From Euryarchaeota archaeon UBA39 (GTDB lineage Archaea; Thermoplasmatota; Poseidoniia; Poseidoniales; Thalassarchaeaceae): a stretch of DNA of 34,781 nucleotides. Location of the stretch: contig DAQW01000040.1 of the NCBI GenBank assembly GCA_002503045.1, positions 1-34,781 of the forward strand. Reading direction: 5' to 3'. Below the pieces are notes generated by a model. That model worked only from the letters and a program-made list of their open reading frames with translations, did not search any database and had not been told where the DNA came from. Positions 1 through 7,178 of this stretch are shown one piece after another. A program made the position numbers and the translations under genes. Every line of letters begins with the position of its first letter. Positions within the stretch are counted from its first letter, which is position 1.

Positions 1-966
1 TTCTCCAGAGGTCACATTGGTACCATTTGTCCAAACCCCTACTACATCTGATGCACATGGGCCTCCAGATGAAGAATCAGTAGAACATAATTCCCACTCA
101 TTTCCATCAGCCCATGGATATGTTGGATCTACTCCAGCCGTAGTTGAAGGAGAAATTGCGACCCATATATCTCCTGAACCAGCAGGGAACTCAACAATCA
201 TCCCTGAATCATATACAACGTTGGAGTCCCATTCGGAACTAGAATCCGAAGCCCAAATATCCTTACAGGAACAAGGGCCAATCCATTTGCCATTTGGATT
301 CGGTTCACCTGTAGGTCCACTAGTAGTACTCTGCCAATATTGTCCGGAATTAGCTGGCCATTCTACTGTGTCGTTAACCATATATGATGCACTACTATTC
401 CATACAGCGCCTCCTTTACCATGAAATGAAGAACAAGGAGAATTGTCAGAACATGGAGCCCAATAGGAGGTACCAGATATTTGTGAAGATGTATCCTCAT
501 TCCCTGGTTCTTCACCACTAGGTGCTCCAGCATCTTGTGCGATCCATAAACTTCCATTGTGTTCTAGAATTTGCCATGGATCATAATCCTGATTGGCATC
601 CCAAACTAAGTTACTAGCATCAGCAATTTCGGAACAGGTACAAGGGCCAACCCAATGACCTTCATCTACTGAACCTCCACTTGTGTTGATGGACGTTTGA
701 TAAAATTGTCCTGAATGGGCAGGCCATTCTACAATTGCGCCAGCGAGATAATTTCCGTTACTTTCCCAGACTGGCCCACCTAGGCCATCTGCACTATTTG
801 TGAAATTACAGCCAGTTGTATTACCACTTTGACGAGCAGTAAAGTGTACTTTTTCATCATGATCTTGCTCGTACGTTAGCGATTGTTCATCAATACTCTC
901 TAAACCTACAATAAAAAATTGTGCAACAAAAATAGCAACAAACAAACAGGTAATACTCTTCTTCAT
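1..966 (-). CDS. Secreted protein of repeated CBM5/12-like aromatic/cysteine modules (C-terminus cut by window edge)
   Basis: Reading from the ATG at 966 the frame stays open for 322 codons to base 1, so the 3' part is missing. The first ~22 residues form a signal peptide (MKKS, then a hydrophobic run). The rest is a chain of ~50-65 aa units, at about residues 66-110, 121-172, 187-243 and 255-305, with a fifth starting near 320. Each unit has an early VW, a central Y followed by VEWPA.SGQ and W/Y, and a closing W..PC. Some units close with a CxC (GPCTC, GPCSC). The W...Y...V..P..G..W layout resembles CBM5/12 (chitin-binding type 3) modules, so surface polysaccharide or chitin binding is plausible but not shown. 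No catalytic domain is visible in the part present. A TATA-like box 25 nt upstream of the ATG fits leaderless transcription. Confidence 0.8.
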   Translation of the reverse strand, partial: MKKSITCLFVAIFVAQFFIVGLESIDEQSLTYEQDHDEKVHFTARQSGNTTGCNFTNSADGLGGPVWESNGNYLAGAIVEWPAHSGQFYQTSINTSGGSVDEGHWVGPCTCSEIADASNLVWDANQDYDPWQILEHNGSLWIAQDAGAPSGEEPGNEDTSSQISGTSYWAPCSDNSPCSSFHGKGGAVWNSSASYMVNDTVEWPANSGQYWQSTTSGPTGEPNPNGKWIGPCSCKDIWASDSSSEWDSNVVYDSGMIVEFPAGSGDIWVAISPSTTAGVDPTYPWADGNEWELCSTDSSSGGPCASDVVGVWTNGTNVTSGE

Positions 967-986
967 GATTCTGCGAAGGACATTCC

Positions 987-994
987 ACTTATAT
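987..994 (-). promoter_or_regulatory. TATA box for a leaderless secreted-protein mRNA
   Basis: On the minus strand this reads ATATAAGT. Its centre is about 25 nt upstream of the ATG at 966, the usual distance from an archaeal TATA box to the transcription start, so the mRNA would start at or next to the start codon. No Shine-Dalgarno sequence is present in the 20 nt before the ATG. This is the clearest TATA element in the window. Confidence 0.6.
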
Positions 995-1054
995 CCATGT
1001 CTAAAAAAAGGAATCCAAAGATAAACATTTTTTGGAAATAAATTCAATTTTACT

Positions 1055-1879
1055 TCAAAGGAATTCTTCTAACACTGCTGGACCGGAGGAAGATAATAGA
1101 GGATAATCCGGCAATACGTCTGAATCATTAACTAAAACAAGAAGCATACCTCCAAATCCCCCACCCATCATCCTAGCCCCTAGAACGCCTTCAATCATTC
1201 TTATTGACTCAAGTTTTTTATCGATTTCTGGTAAACTAACTCCCAACGAAATCAATGATGAATGAGTTTGATTCAAAAGACCCCCCAACTCTTCAGGTGA
1301 TGCATTTATTGATTCATTTACTCGGATATTTTCTTCCATTACATGCCGATTAAGTTCAGTACTATTTGCTCCATAATCAGTTGATGAAAGATCACGATGT
1401 ATATTGGAATCAACAAGTTTGAAATGCCAATTTTCAGGGAGAGGAATGGATTTAATGTTTAGATTAGAGAAATCAATGAGGGAAATATGGCCTTTTTTCG
1501 CATTCAACATAGCTAATTGATCGAGTAGACCACAGGGGGTACCAAGTATCTCATGTTCAATACGCTGGGCTTCTTGAGCGACCTGTAGAGGAACTTGGTT
1601 TCCTTGAGAACAAAGAACTATTCCTACACATAATGCCGCTGAAGATGACATCCCTTTTCCAATAGGAATGTTGCTTTTTATTGAAATATCTGCTGGCCAT
1701 CCACCTGAAGATTTCCAAAGTTGAATGACAATTTCATCTCCTGTAAAACCCTCCTCTCTTTCAACTGCTTCTACAGTTAAGTGACAATCTAAGGCAAAAG
1801 GAAGAGATAAGCCCCCTGAATAATCGGTATGCTCTCCAATAATATTGATTCGGGCAGGAACAATAGCTCTACGTCTCAT
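1055..1879 (-). CDS. galK: Compact galactokinase-like GHMP kinase
   Basis: The product is a GHMP-family sugar kinase, most like galactokinase, which phosphorylates galactose at C1 with ATP in the Leloir pathway. The galactokinase signature is near the N-terminus (residues ~8-23, PARINIIGEHTDYSGG), followed by the ATP-binding loop IPIGKGMSSSAAL (~72-84), the catalytic-aspartate segment GLLDQLAML, and the C-terminal glycine motif MMGGGFGG. At 274 aa it is about 100 residues shorter than typical GalK. The loss lies mostly before the ATP loop and in the first part of the C-terminal domain. The start is supported by GAGGT at 1889-1893, 9 nt upstream, which overlaps the stop of the preceding surface-protein gene, so the two are probably co-transcribed. 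The exact sugar could differ. Confidence 0.85.
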   Translation of the reverse strand: MRRRAIVPARINIIGEHTDYSGGLSLPFALDCHLTVEAVEREEGFTGDEIVIQLWKSSGGWPADISIKSNIPIGKGMSSSAALCVGIVLCSQGNQVPLQVAQEAQRIEHEILGTPCGLLDQLAMLNAKKGHISLIDFSNLNIKSIPLPENWHFKLVDSNIHRDLSSTDYGANSTELNRHVMEENIRVNESINASPEELGGLLNQTHSSLISLGVSLPEIDKKLESIRMIEGVLGARMMGGGFGGMLLVLVNDSDVLPDYPLLSSSGPAVLEEFL

Positions 1880-1891
1880 GGGGCCTTTACC

Positions 1892-4633
1892 TCATCGATT
1901 TCTAAGATAATCTTCCCCGTACCAATTCCATTGTTCCATGGTCCAACCCGGGGGTAATCCTTCTGGTGGCAAAGGAGGAGAATGAGGAATTGTAGGGATT
2001 TGTGAAGAAGGTTGTTTAGAAGAACTATTACTTCTCTTAACGACAATTACAAGGATTGATAGTAGTGTAATCACAAATACAAAACCAATCACCCCTATAG
2101 CTAGATTTGAAGATGAATCTAGATATCTTTCAGCATCCATTGGATATGAATCGCCCGAATCAGACCAACCATCGCCATCCGAATCAGGACACCCTTTCAA
2201 ATCAGAAAAAGAAGTACCTGGTTGGTTAGGGCATGCGTCTGTATCATCATATCCTGTCTGATCAGGATAAGTATCACCATCCATATCAGACCAGAAACGA
2301 GAATCGTCAGGGTAGACATCTAATCCATTATCCCATCCATCTCCATCTGAATCTGGACAACCTCGACGTTGTTCGGACGAGGTACCAAATAATCCTAAAC
2401 AATCATCTGGAAGATTACCTTGTGGTGAATCTCCAAAACCATCTTCATCTTCATCAAGATATTGAGTTGGGTCATCCGGAAGTGCATCACCCTCATCGGA
2501 CCATCCATCACCATCACTATCTGGGCATCCAAATCTGTCGAGTGTTGAGGTACCATACACTGCCTTACAAGAATCTGCTTGGTACCCTGAAATTTCATCC
2601 CCAAAACCATCTCCATCCATATCGCTATGCTGAGTTACATCGTTAGGAAATGCATCGGCTCCATCTGATGAACTCCAAGACATATCAGCATCAGACCAAC
2701 CATCCTGATCTGAATCCAAACAACCTCTACGATCTTCAGTAGAACTGCCTGATAACGACATACAATTATCTCCAAGGAAACCAGATGATTCATCTCCAAA
2801 ACCATCGCCATCGGTATCCATCCACTGAGTAGATTCATCAGGGAATTCATCAATTGAATCAGCAAAACCATCACCATCCCTATCTAGACATCCGATGATA
2901 GAACCTTGATCACTAGAACCAGTAACTGTAGGACATGAATCATTCAAATCTTCGAACCCATCATTATCGTCATCCAAATCTTCACCATTATCTTCACATC
3001 CATCTCTATCTGCATCATTAGCATAAATCGAAAAGAAAGAAGAAGGACTTGAAGGGCAGACATCATAGCCTGTTGATGAAATCGTACAAATTGTATCAGA
3101 GACTAAATCATCGCAAATTCGGTCATCATCATCATCCAAATCTTCTCCTCCATCACGACAGCCGTCTTGATCATAATCTGTTGATGAATCAGAATCCCAA
3201 TTCAAATCACCTGTTGAACAGTCGTCGATAACATCGGATAAACCATCGTTATCGTCATCTGAATCTTCTTCCGCAGAATCACTACAACCATCAGAATCAT
3301 GATCAGTATTCGGGCCAGATAACCAACCTATCTCCCCCAGTTGGCATGTATCCCCCGAATCAAGAACCCCATCATTATCATCGTCCGGGTCGCAAATATC
3401 TCCGATTCCGTCTTCTTCATGATCTTCCTGAAGGGAGTTAGCAACAGCTGGACAATTATCTTCGCCATCCCAAACTCCATCCGCATCAACATCGGATTGA
3501 GGATTAATTCGTAAGACTTCATCTTGGCCATTATCGACATAATACAATCGGCCATCTGGACCAATTTCAAGACCCATGATCGAACTGGCTGATGTCTGAA
3601 TAGAGGCTACTTCGGATGCACTCTTTCCGTCTGTTGAAAGGTCGAAGGCCACAATTTTCCCATTCGCATTTAGGGACACAAACAATCGACCATCATCAAG
3701 TGCAATTCCAGAGGGGGCACTCAAACCAGATGCAAGAACGCCCCATTCTATCCCTGTGATTCGAGAATATTCGGCTAGTGGTTCCAATCTAGATGGATCA
3801 TTCATTATATTCAGAACATTATAGGAGGTATCATGAGTATTTACCCAAACAATACGATTAGCGCCAGTATCTGAGATATACAATATTCCAGAATCATCAT
3901 CTAAAATCATATGTCCTGGGACTCCAGCATACCGTGTCAAAGATACATCAGAATAACGCCTTACTATGGCATCCGAATGATCATCTTCCCCAGTATCATG
4001 GTCCTCGACGAAATCGTAGTATACCAACTCCCCATAATATCCATCGTTGTACCAGTAGGCATTTCCTGAATCATGGGCTATTCCCATTCCATTAGGAGAT
4101 TCATGGTTCATATCGATATGACTTCCTAACAGATTGTCATTCTGGTGTTCCATAGCAAAATGAGTTAGGGCAGAAGGCCATAATGTCGGACCCATGAAAT
4201 TATTTGGAGTACCTTGGCCACAGTATGTGTTTCTTGTTTCTTGAGCCGAACCCCACGTATAATCAAACTCAGGATGGTAGTCGCCAAAGGCAATGGCGCT
4301 CACTTCTTCAAGGAAATGATTGCGATGTGAATCGCGTCTATTTTCTGAATATTGATTAGAAAGTCCTGTATTGTGGACAATGGAAATGCTATCAGTTGCA
4401 CGATTTGCGATCCACAATTGATCGGCATTACCTGGATGGAATTCTAAATCTCTAGGATCATCGAGGTCGTCAGAAGCGTCTGCAATCACGATTTCCTCAA
4501 ATGCAGTACCGAACTGAGGAACAACTGTAATTTCCTCGGTTGCGGATTGAGGAAGGAAGCAAATCAAAAAAAGACAGACTAGTAAAAATGCTCTACCTCT
4601 CCTTGGCATGGTTGTCCGTAAACAATGTAGCAT
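1892..4633 (-). CDS. Surface protein: NHL-like beta-propeller, thrombospondin type 3 repeats, C-terminal membrane anchor
   Basis: This 913-aa protein has an N-terminal signal peptide (RRGRAFLLVCLFLICFLP), then a ~340-aa region with NHL/SMP-30-like propeller blades (for example GIALDDGRLFVSLN, LEIGPDGRLYYVDN). Residues ~376-830 are Asp-rich Ca2+-binding thrombospondin type 3 repeats (DSDGDGWSD, DDDNDG, CPDSDGDG). One transmembrane helix follows at ~842-864, and a 49-aa Pro-rich cytoplasmic tail ends in a Trp-rich motif (LPPGWTMEQWNWYGEDYL). It is probably a Ca2+-stiffened surface stalk presenting a propeller; ligand and enzymatic activity are unknown. The start at 4633 is favoured by an AT-rich TATA-like element about 27 nt upstream; a second in-frame ATG (4609) would also give a good signal peptide. 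It is probably co-transcribed with galK downstream (12 nt gap). Confidence 0.85.
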   Translation of the reverse strand: MLHCLRTTMPRRGRAFLLVCLFLICFLPQSATEEITVVPQFGTAFEEIVIADASDDLDDPRDLEFHPGNADQLWIANRATDSISIVHNTGLSNQYSENRRDSHRNHFLEEVSAIAFGDYHPEFDYTWGSAQETRNTYCGQGTPNNFMGPTLWPSALTHFAMEHQNDNLLGSHIDMNHESPNGMGIAHDSGNAYWYNDGYYGELVYYDFVEDHDTGEDDHSDAIVRRYSDVSLTRYAGVPGHMILDDDSGILYISDTGANRIVWVNTHDTSYNVLNIMNDPSRLEPLAEYSRITGIEWGVLASGLSAPSGIALDDGRLFVSLNANGKIVAFDLSTDGKSASEVASIQTSASSIMGLEIGPDGRLYYVDNGQDEVLRINPQSDVDADGVWDGEDNCPAVANSLQEDHEEDGIGDICDPDDDNDGVLDSGDTCQLGEIGWLSGPNTDHDSDGCSDSAEEDSDDDNDGLSDVIDDCSTGDLNWDSDSSTDYDQDGCRDGGEDLDDDDDRICDDLVSDTICTISSTGYDVCPSSPSSFFSIYANDADRDGCEDNGEDLDDDNDGFEDLNDSCPTVTGSSDQGSIIGCLDRDGDGFADSIDEFPDESTQWMDTDGDGFGDESSGFLGDNCMSLSGSSTEDRRGCLDSDQDGWSDADMSWSSSDGADAFPNDVTQHSDMDGDGFGDEISGYQADSCKAVYGTSTLDRFGCPDSDGDGWSDEGDALPDDPTQYLDEDEDGFGDSPQGNLPDDCLGLFGTSSEQRRGCPDSDGDGWDNGLDVYPDDSRFWSDMDGDTYPDQTGYDDTDACPNQPGTSFSDLKGCPDSDGDGWSDSGDSYPMDAERYLDSSSNLAIGVIGFVFVITLLSILVIVVKRSNSSSKQPSSQIPTIPHSPPLPPEGLPPGWTMEQWNWYGEDYLRNR
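2120..2893 (-). repeat. Supra-repeat of TSP3 units (~56-65 aa each) inside the propeller/TSP3 protein
   Basis: Within the TSP3 region a higher-order unit recurs four times, plus a final partial copy. It begins GC.DSDGDGW, continues through an acidic helix-like segment with a P.D.TQ-type turn and a second DGDGFGD loop, and ends in a Cys followed by G(T/S)S. Counted spacings between successive GC starts are 56, 65, 56 and 56 residues. The 65-residue copy carries a Ser/Asp-rich insertion. This points to internal tandem duplication. It is a coding repeat, not a CRISPR or intergenic element. Confidence 0.7.
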
Positions 4634-4654
4634 TTTAGTTCTCGTTTTCTACTA

Positions 4655-4667
4655 ATGAATAATTAAT
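4655..4667. promoter_or_regulatory. AT-rich divergent promoter element between the TSP3 gene and the metabolic block
   Basis: The short gap between the divergent genes holds AATGAATAATTAA. On the minus strand its centre lies ~27 nt from the ATG at 4633, as expected for a leaderless start. On the plus strand it would place transcription near 4688, ahead of the preferred ATG at 4716. One or two overlapping TATA elements may serve both directions. The call rests on base composition and spacing only. Confidence 0.35.
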
Positions 4668-4715
4668 TCAAATTAGATGGGAGCGTTGAAGGGCCATTGT
4701 ACACGACAAGCAGAT

Positions 4716-5453
4716 ATGGGAAAGCCAGTGTTCGCCTATCTACTTCTCAAAGAACACCCCTATGGAAGGGAGATGTTGAGTCAAATTTTGTCTGAAGGTT
4801 TCGTTCCGGCGATTATTATCAGCGAAGATTCTGCTATTGGGGATGAAGAACGAGAGAAATTTCTCAAACGAATTGAAGGACTTCGAGTAGCGCCTACAAT
4901 CGAATCACAACTTGAAGAACTATCTAATTCCGGAATTAACGTAATACACAAGACTGTTTCAATCCACAACTCCGAGCAAGTCATGCCGATGATTCAAGAC
5001 ATGGATCTCGATTTAATTGTCTTTGGTGGAACAAGAATTATTCGTGGAGAAATCCTAGATTATCCAAAATTTGGAGTGATTAATAGTCATCCTGGCTTAC
5101 TTCCTGATTGTCGAGGGTCTGCTTCCCCTGCATGGTCCGTATATCATGACATCCCAATTGGTAGTACCACACATTTCTGCGATAATGGGGTAGATACAGG
5201 AGATATTCTTCTGAGAAGAGAACTTGCTGTTCAAAGAGGAATGACTTACGAAGATCTATGTCATGCAACGCTTGTATTATCTGGAATTCTAATGAAAGAG
5301 GCTTTGATGGAATGGACTAAAGGGCGTTGGGAGGAAATTAGATACAAACAAGGTGACAGTGTTTGGCCAACTTTCAGAAATGCTCCGGATGATGTACTTG
5401 AAGTAGTACAACAAAAATTAGAAAATGAGGAATACGAACATTATGTTGACTGA
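4716..5453 (+). CDS. Formyltransferase-fold protein (PF00551-type), substrate unknown
   Basis: The 245-aa product has the core of the formyl_trans_N fold shared by PurN, methionyl-tRNA formyltransferase and sugar N-formyltransferases, all of which use 10-formyl-THF. The catalytic Asn-His-Asp set looks intact: N123 and H125 in INSHPGLLP, and D160 in THFCDNGVDTGDILL (H153 also conserved). There is no C-terminal tRNA-binding domain, and archaea do not use fMet initiation, so an Fmt role is unlikely. The ATG at 4716 is preferred because the preceding 13 codons (from an ATG at 4677) look unlike the family. It begins the plus-strand metabolic block and is followed 10 nt later by the SDR gene. It could formylate an amine or sugar, or use the fold for deformylation. 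Confidence 0.7.
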   Translation: MGKPVFAYLLLKEHPYGREMLSQILSEGFVPAIIISEDSAIGDEEREKFLKRIEGLRVAPTIESQLEELSNSGINVIHKTVSIHNSEQVMPMIQDMDLDLIVFGGTRIIRGEILDYPKFGVINSHPGLLPDCRGSASPAWSVYHDIPIGSTTHFCDNGVDTGDILLRRELAVQRGMTYEDLCHATLVLSGILMKEALMEWTKGRWEEIRYKQGDSVWPTFRNAPDDVLEVVQQKLENEEYEHYVD

Positions 5454-5457
5454 GGTG
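5452..5457 (+). promoter_or_regulatory. Shine-Dalgarno site that sets the SDR start
   Basis: GAGGTG overlaps the stop codon of the formyltransferase-like gene and lies 6 nt before the ATG at 5464. That position supports this ATG rather than the in-frame ATG at 5425, which lies inside the upstream gene. It indicates translational coupling in an operon. Confidence 0.6.
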
Positions 5458-5463
5458 GGAAAA

Positions 5464-6225
5464 ATGGAGAGCCCGTACGCATCTGATGCAATGAAAGGAA
5501 TGAGAGCAATCGTTTGTGGGGCCTCGAAAGGAATCGGAAGAGCAACAGCTGAAATGTTTGCATTATGTGGTGCAGAAGTTATTGGATTAAGCAGAAGTGC
5601 TCCTGAAATCCAAAACGTTGAATCTGTAAAAGTAGATCTTGAAGATACAACGGCAATAGAAGAAGTAATTTTGAAAATTTTAGAAAATGGACCAGTTCAT
5701 ATTCTTGTAAACAATGCAGGAGGACCTCCAGGAGGGCCTTTACTTTCTAGTGATTCAGACGCATTTAATGTCCCTTTCAAACGTCACCTTCATGCGGCTC
5801 ATAGTATTACAAGAATGGTCGTACCGTCAATGACAGAAGCAGGAATAGGAAGAATAGTAAACATTATTTCCACATCTGTAAGGGAACCTATACCAAATAT
5901 TGGATTATCAAATACACTCAGAGGAGCAATGGCTTCATGGGCTAAATCACTCAATCTAGAATTACCGACATGTATCACAATTAACAATATACTTCCGGGA
6001 TTTACAGATACAGGTCGTTTGAATTCGCTGGCAAATTCTATTCACGAAAAAACCGGTCGAAGTAAAGAAGAAATTCACGATGGATGGATGTCTCAAGTGC
6101 CTATTCAACGCTTGATTGATCCAATGGAAACTGCATCTGCAATTACATTCCTATGCCTGCCGCAATCAGGGGGAATCAGAGGAGTAAGTCTTGCTGTTGA
6201 TGGCGGAAGAATGAGATCTATTTGA
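5464..6225 (+). CDS. Atypical short-chain dehydrogenase/reductase lacking the Tyr-Lys catalytic pair
   Basis: A Rossmann-fold SDR of 253 aa. The nucleotide-binding glycine motif GASKGIG is at residues 19-25, NNAG at 83-86, the catalytic-serine strand NIISTS near 133-138, and a C-terminal VDGG. The YxxxK position reads S149-N-T-L-R153, so both the catalytic Tyr and Lys are replaced. Some FabG-like SDR subfamilies carry this same SN..R pattern. The enzyme may reduce or oxidise by another mechanism, or bind NAD(P) and substrate only. It lies in a tight operon between the formyltransferase-like gene and the TPR gene (9 nt). Possible roles are oxidoreduction of a pathway intermediate or a structural partner. 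Confidence 0.8.
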   Translation: MESPYASDAMKGMRAIVCGASKGIGRATAEMFALCGAEVIGLSRSAPEIQNVESVKVDLEDTTAIEEVILKILENGPVHILVNNAGGPPGGPLLSSDSDAFNVPFKRHLHAAHSITRMVVPSMTEAGIGRIVNIISTSVREPIPNIGLSNTLRGAMASWAKSLNLELPTCITINNILPGFTDTGRLNSLANSIHEKTGRSKEEIHDGWMSQVPIQRLIDPMETASAITFLCLPQSGGIRGVSLAVDGGRMRSI

Positions 6226-6234
6226 GGGATAATA

Positions 6235-7137
6235 ATGGAAGAAACACTAAGCCCTGAAGCCGCTGCTTCTCTTCTTCAAGCTATTTCAGAGGGTGGAGGA
6301 ATTGAAGAAAGTGTATCAACCCAAACATTACTTGCTCTAGCAGAAATGGCATTGGATCTTAATAAAATGGAAATTTGTGAACGTCTCGCATTATCTGGAC
6401 ATGCGAAGGCATCATTTGATGACGATAAACAAGCGATGGCGTGGGCATTATTTCTTATTGCACGTGTCAAACTTTCGGATACACTTCTTCGAATTGAAGA
6501 AGCACGTGTAGAAGAACAAGAAATCCATATTGATGCTGGTTTATTGGGTGCATTCCAAGAGGCAAGAAATTCAGCAGAAGACCTGAACGATGTTAGATTA
6601 ATTGGTAATATCGACCAACTAGAAGGAATTCATCATAGAGCGATAGGTGATGTAGTTGGAGCTAGAGATGCATTTGTCAGAAGTCTTGCATCAAAAGAAG
6701 AAACAGGGGACATTCTAGGTACTGCAAATAGCCTCCACAGTCTTGGAGAAATAGCAATGGATCAAGAAGAATTTGTTGATGCATTAGCATTTTTTGACCG
6801 TGCTGCTGAAACTTATGAAATGGCAGATGAAATGTTAGAATGTGCTCATGCAATGTCATTATCTAGTCATGCATTAATCCAAACAGATAGACTCGAAGAA
6901 GCAAATGAACGTCTAGAAAACGCATTAGAAATCGGTCGAGAAAATGATGATGCTTCTACTCAAATAGTGGCGCATTGGGGGCTAGCCGATCTTGGTCACC
7001 TTACGCAAGATATTGCTCTTGAATTAGAAAATCTTCAGGCAGCAGTTGTTCTATTTATTCGTCTAGAACGGCCCGTTCCAGACGCGTTAAGAACAAGATT
7101 AGATGAAATGATTGACTCATTAGAATCACAAGAATAA
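6235..7137 (+). CDS. TPR-repeat protein
   Basis: The 300-aa soluble protein is all helical and acidic. Tetratricopeptide-like helix pairs are clearest at residues ~155-270, with the small-residue pattern of TPRs (for example ANSLHSLGEIAMDQEEFVDALAFFDRA, split over two helices). There is no signal peptide or membrane segment. A GAGGG ribosome site precedes the ATG by 6 nt, and the gene follows the SDR gene closely. TPR proteins usually scaffold protein-protein contacts; here it could hold pathway enzymes together or act as a regulator, since no transcription factor is encoded in the block. No partner can be named from sequence. Confidence 0.75.
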   Translation: MEETLSPEAAASLLQAISEGGGIEESVSTQTLLALAEMALDLNKMEICERLALSGHAKASFDDDKQAMAWALFLIARVKLSDTLLRIEEARVEEQEIHIDAGLLGAFQEARNSAEDLNDVRLIGNIDQLEGIHHRAIGDVVGARDAFVRSLASKEETGDILGTANSLHSLGEIAMDQEEFVDALAFFDRAAETYEMADEMLECAHAMSLSSHALIQTDRLEEANERLENALEIGRENDDASTQIVAHWGLADLGHLTQDIALELENLQAAVVLFIRLERPVPDALRTRLDEMIDSLESQE

Positions 7138-7178
7138 TCACACGAACCATTTTGTGCAGAAGGATAGTGTGAGCAAAT

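Noticed and set aside
2233..2646. His-rich open frame on the plus strand
   Set aside because: It is the antisense reading of Asp codons (GAT/ATC) in the TSP3 repeats. It has no ribosome site and no protein-like composition.
2120..3420. Periodic repeats as a possible CRISPR array
   Set aside because: The repeats are in-frame protein repeats with degenerate codons, lack unique spacers of constant length, and have no cas genes nearby.
4677..4715. Upstream ATG for the formyltransferase-like gene
   Set aside because: The 13 added residues look unlike the family N-terminus and no ribosome site or well-placed TATA box supports it. It remains possible.
4716..5453. Methionyl-tRNA formyltransferase
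   Set aside because: There is no C-terminal tRNA-binding domain and archaea do not formylate initiator Met-tRNA. Only the fold assignment is safe.
5425..5463. Earlier ATG for the SDR gene
   Set aside because: It lies inside the preceding gene, whereas GAGGTG sits 6 nt before the ATG at 5464.
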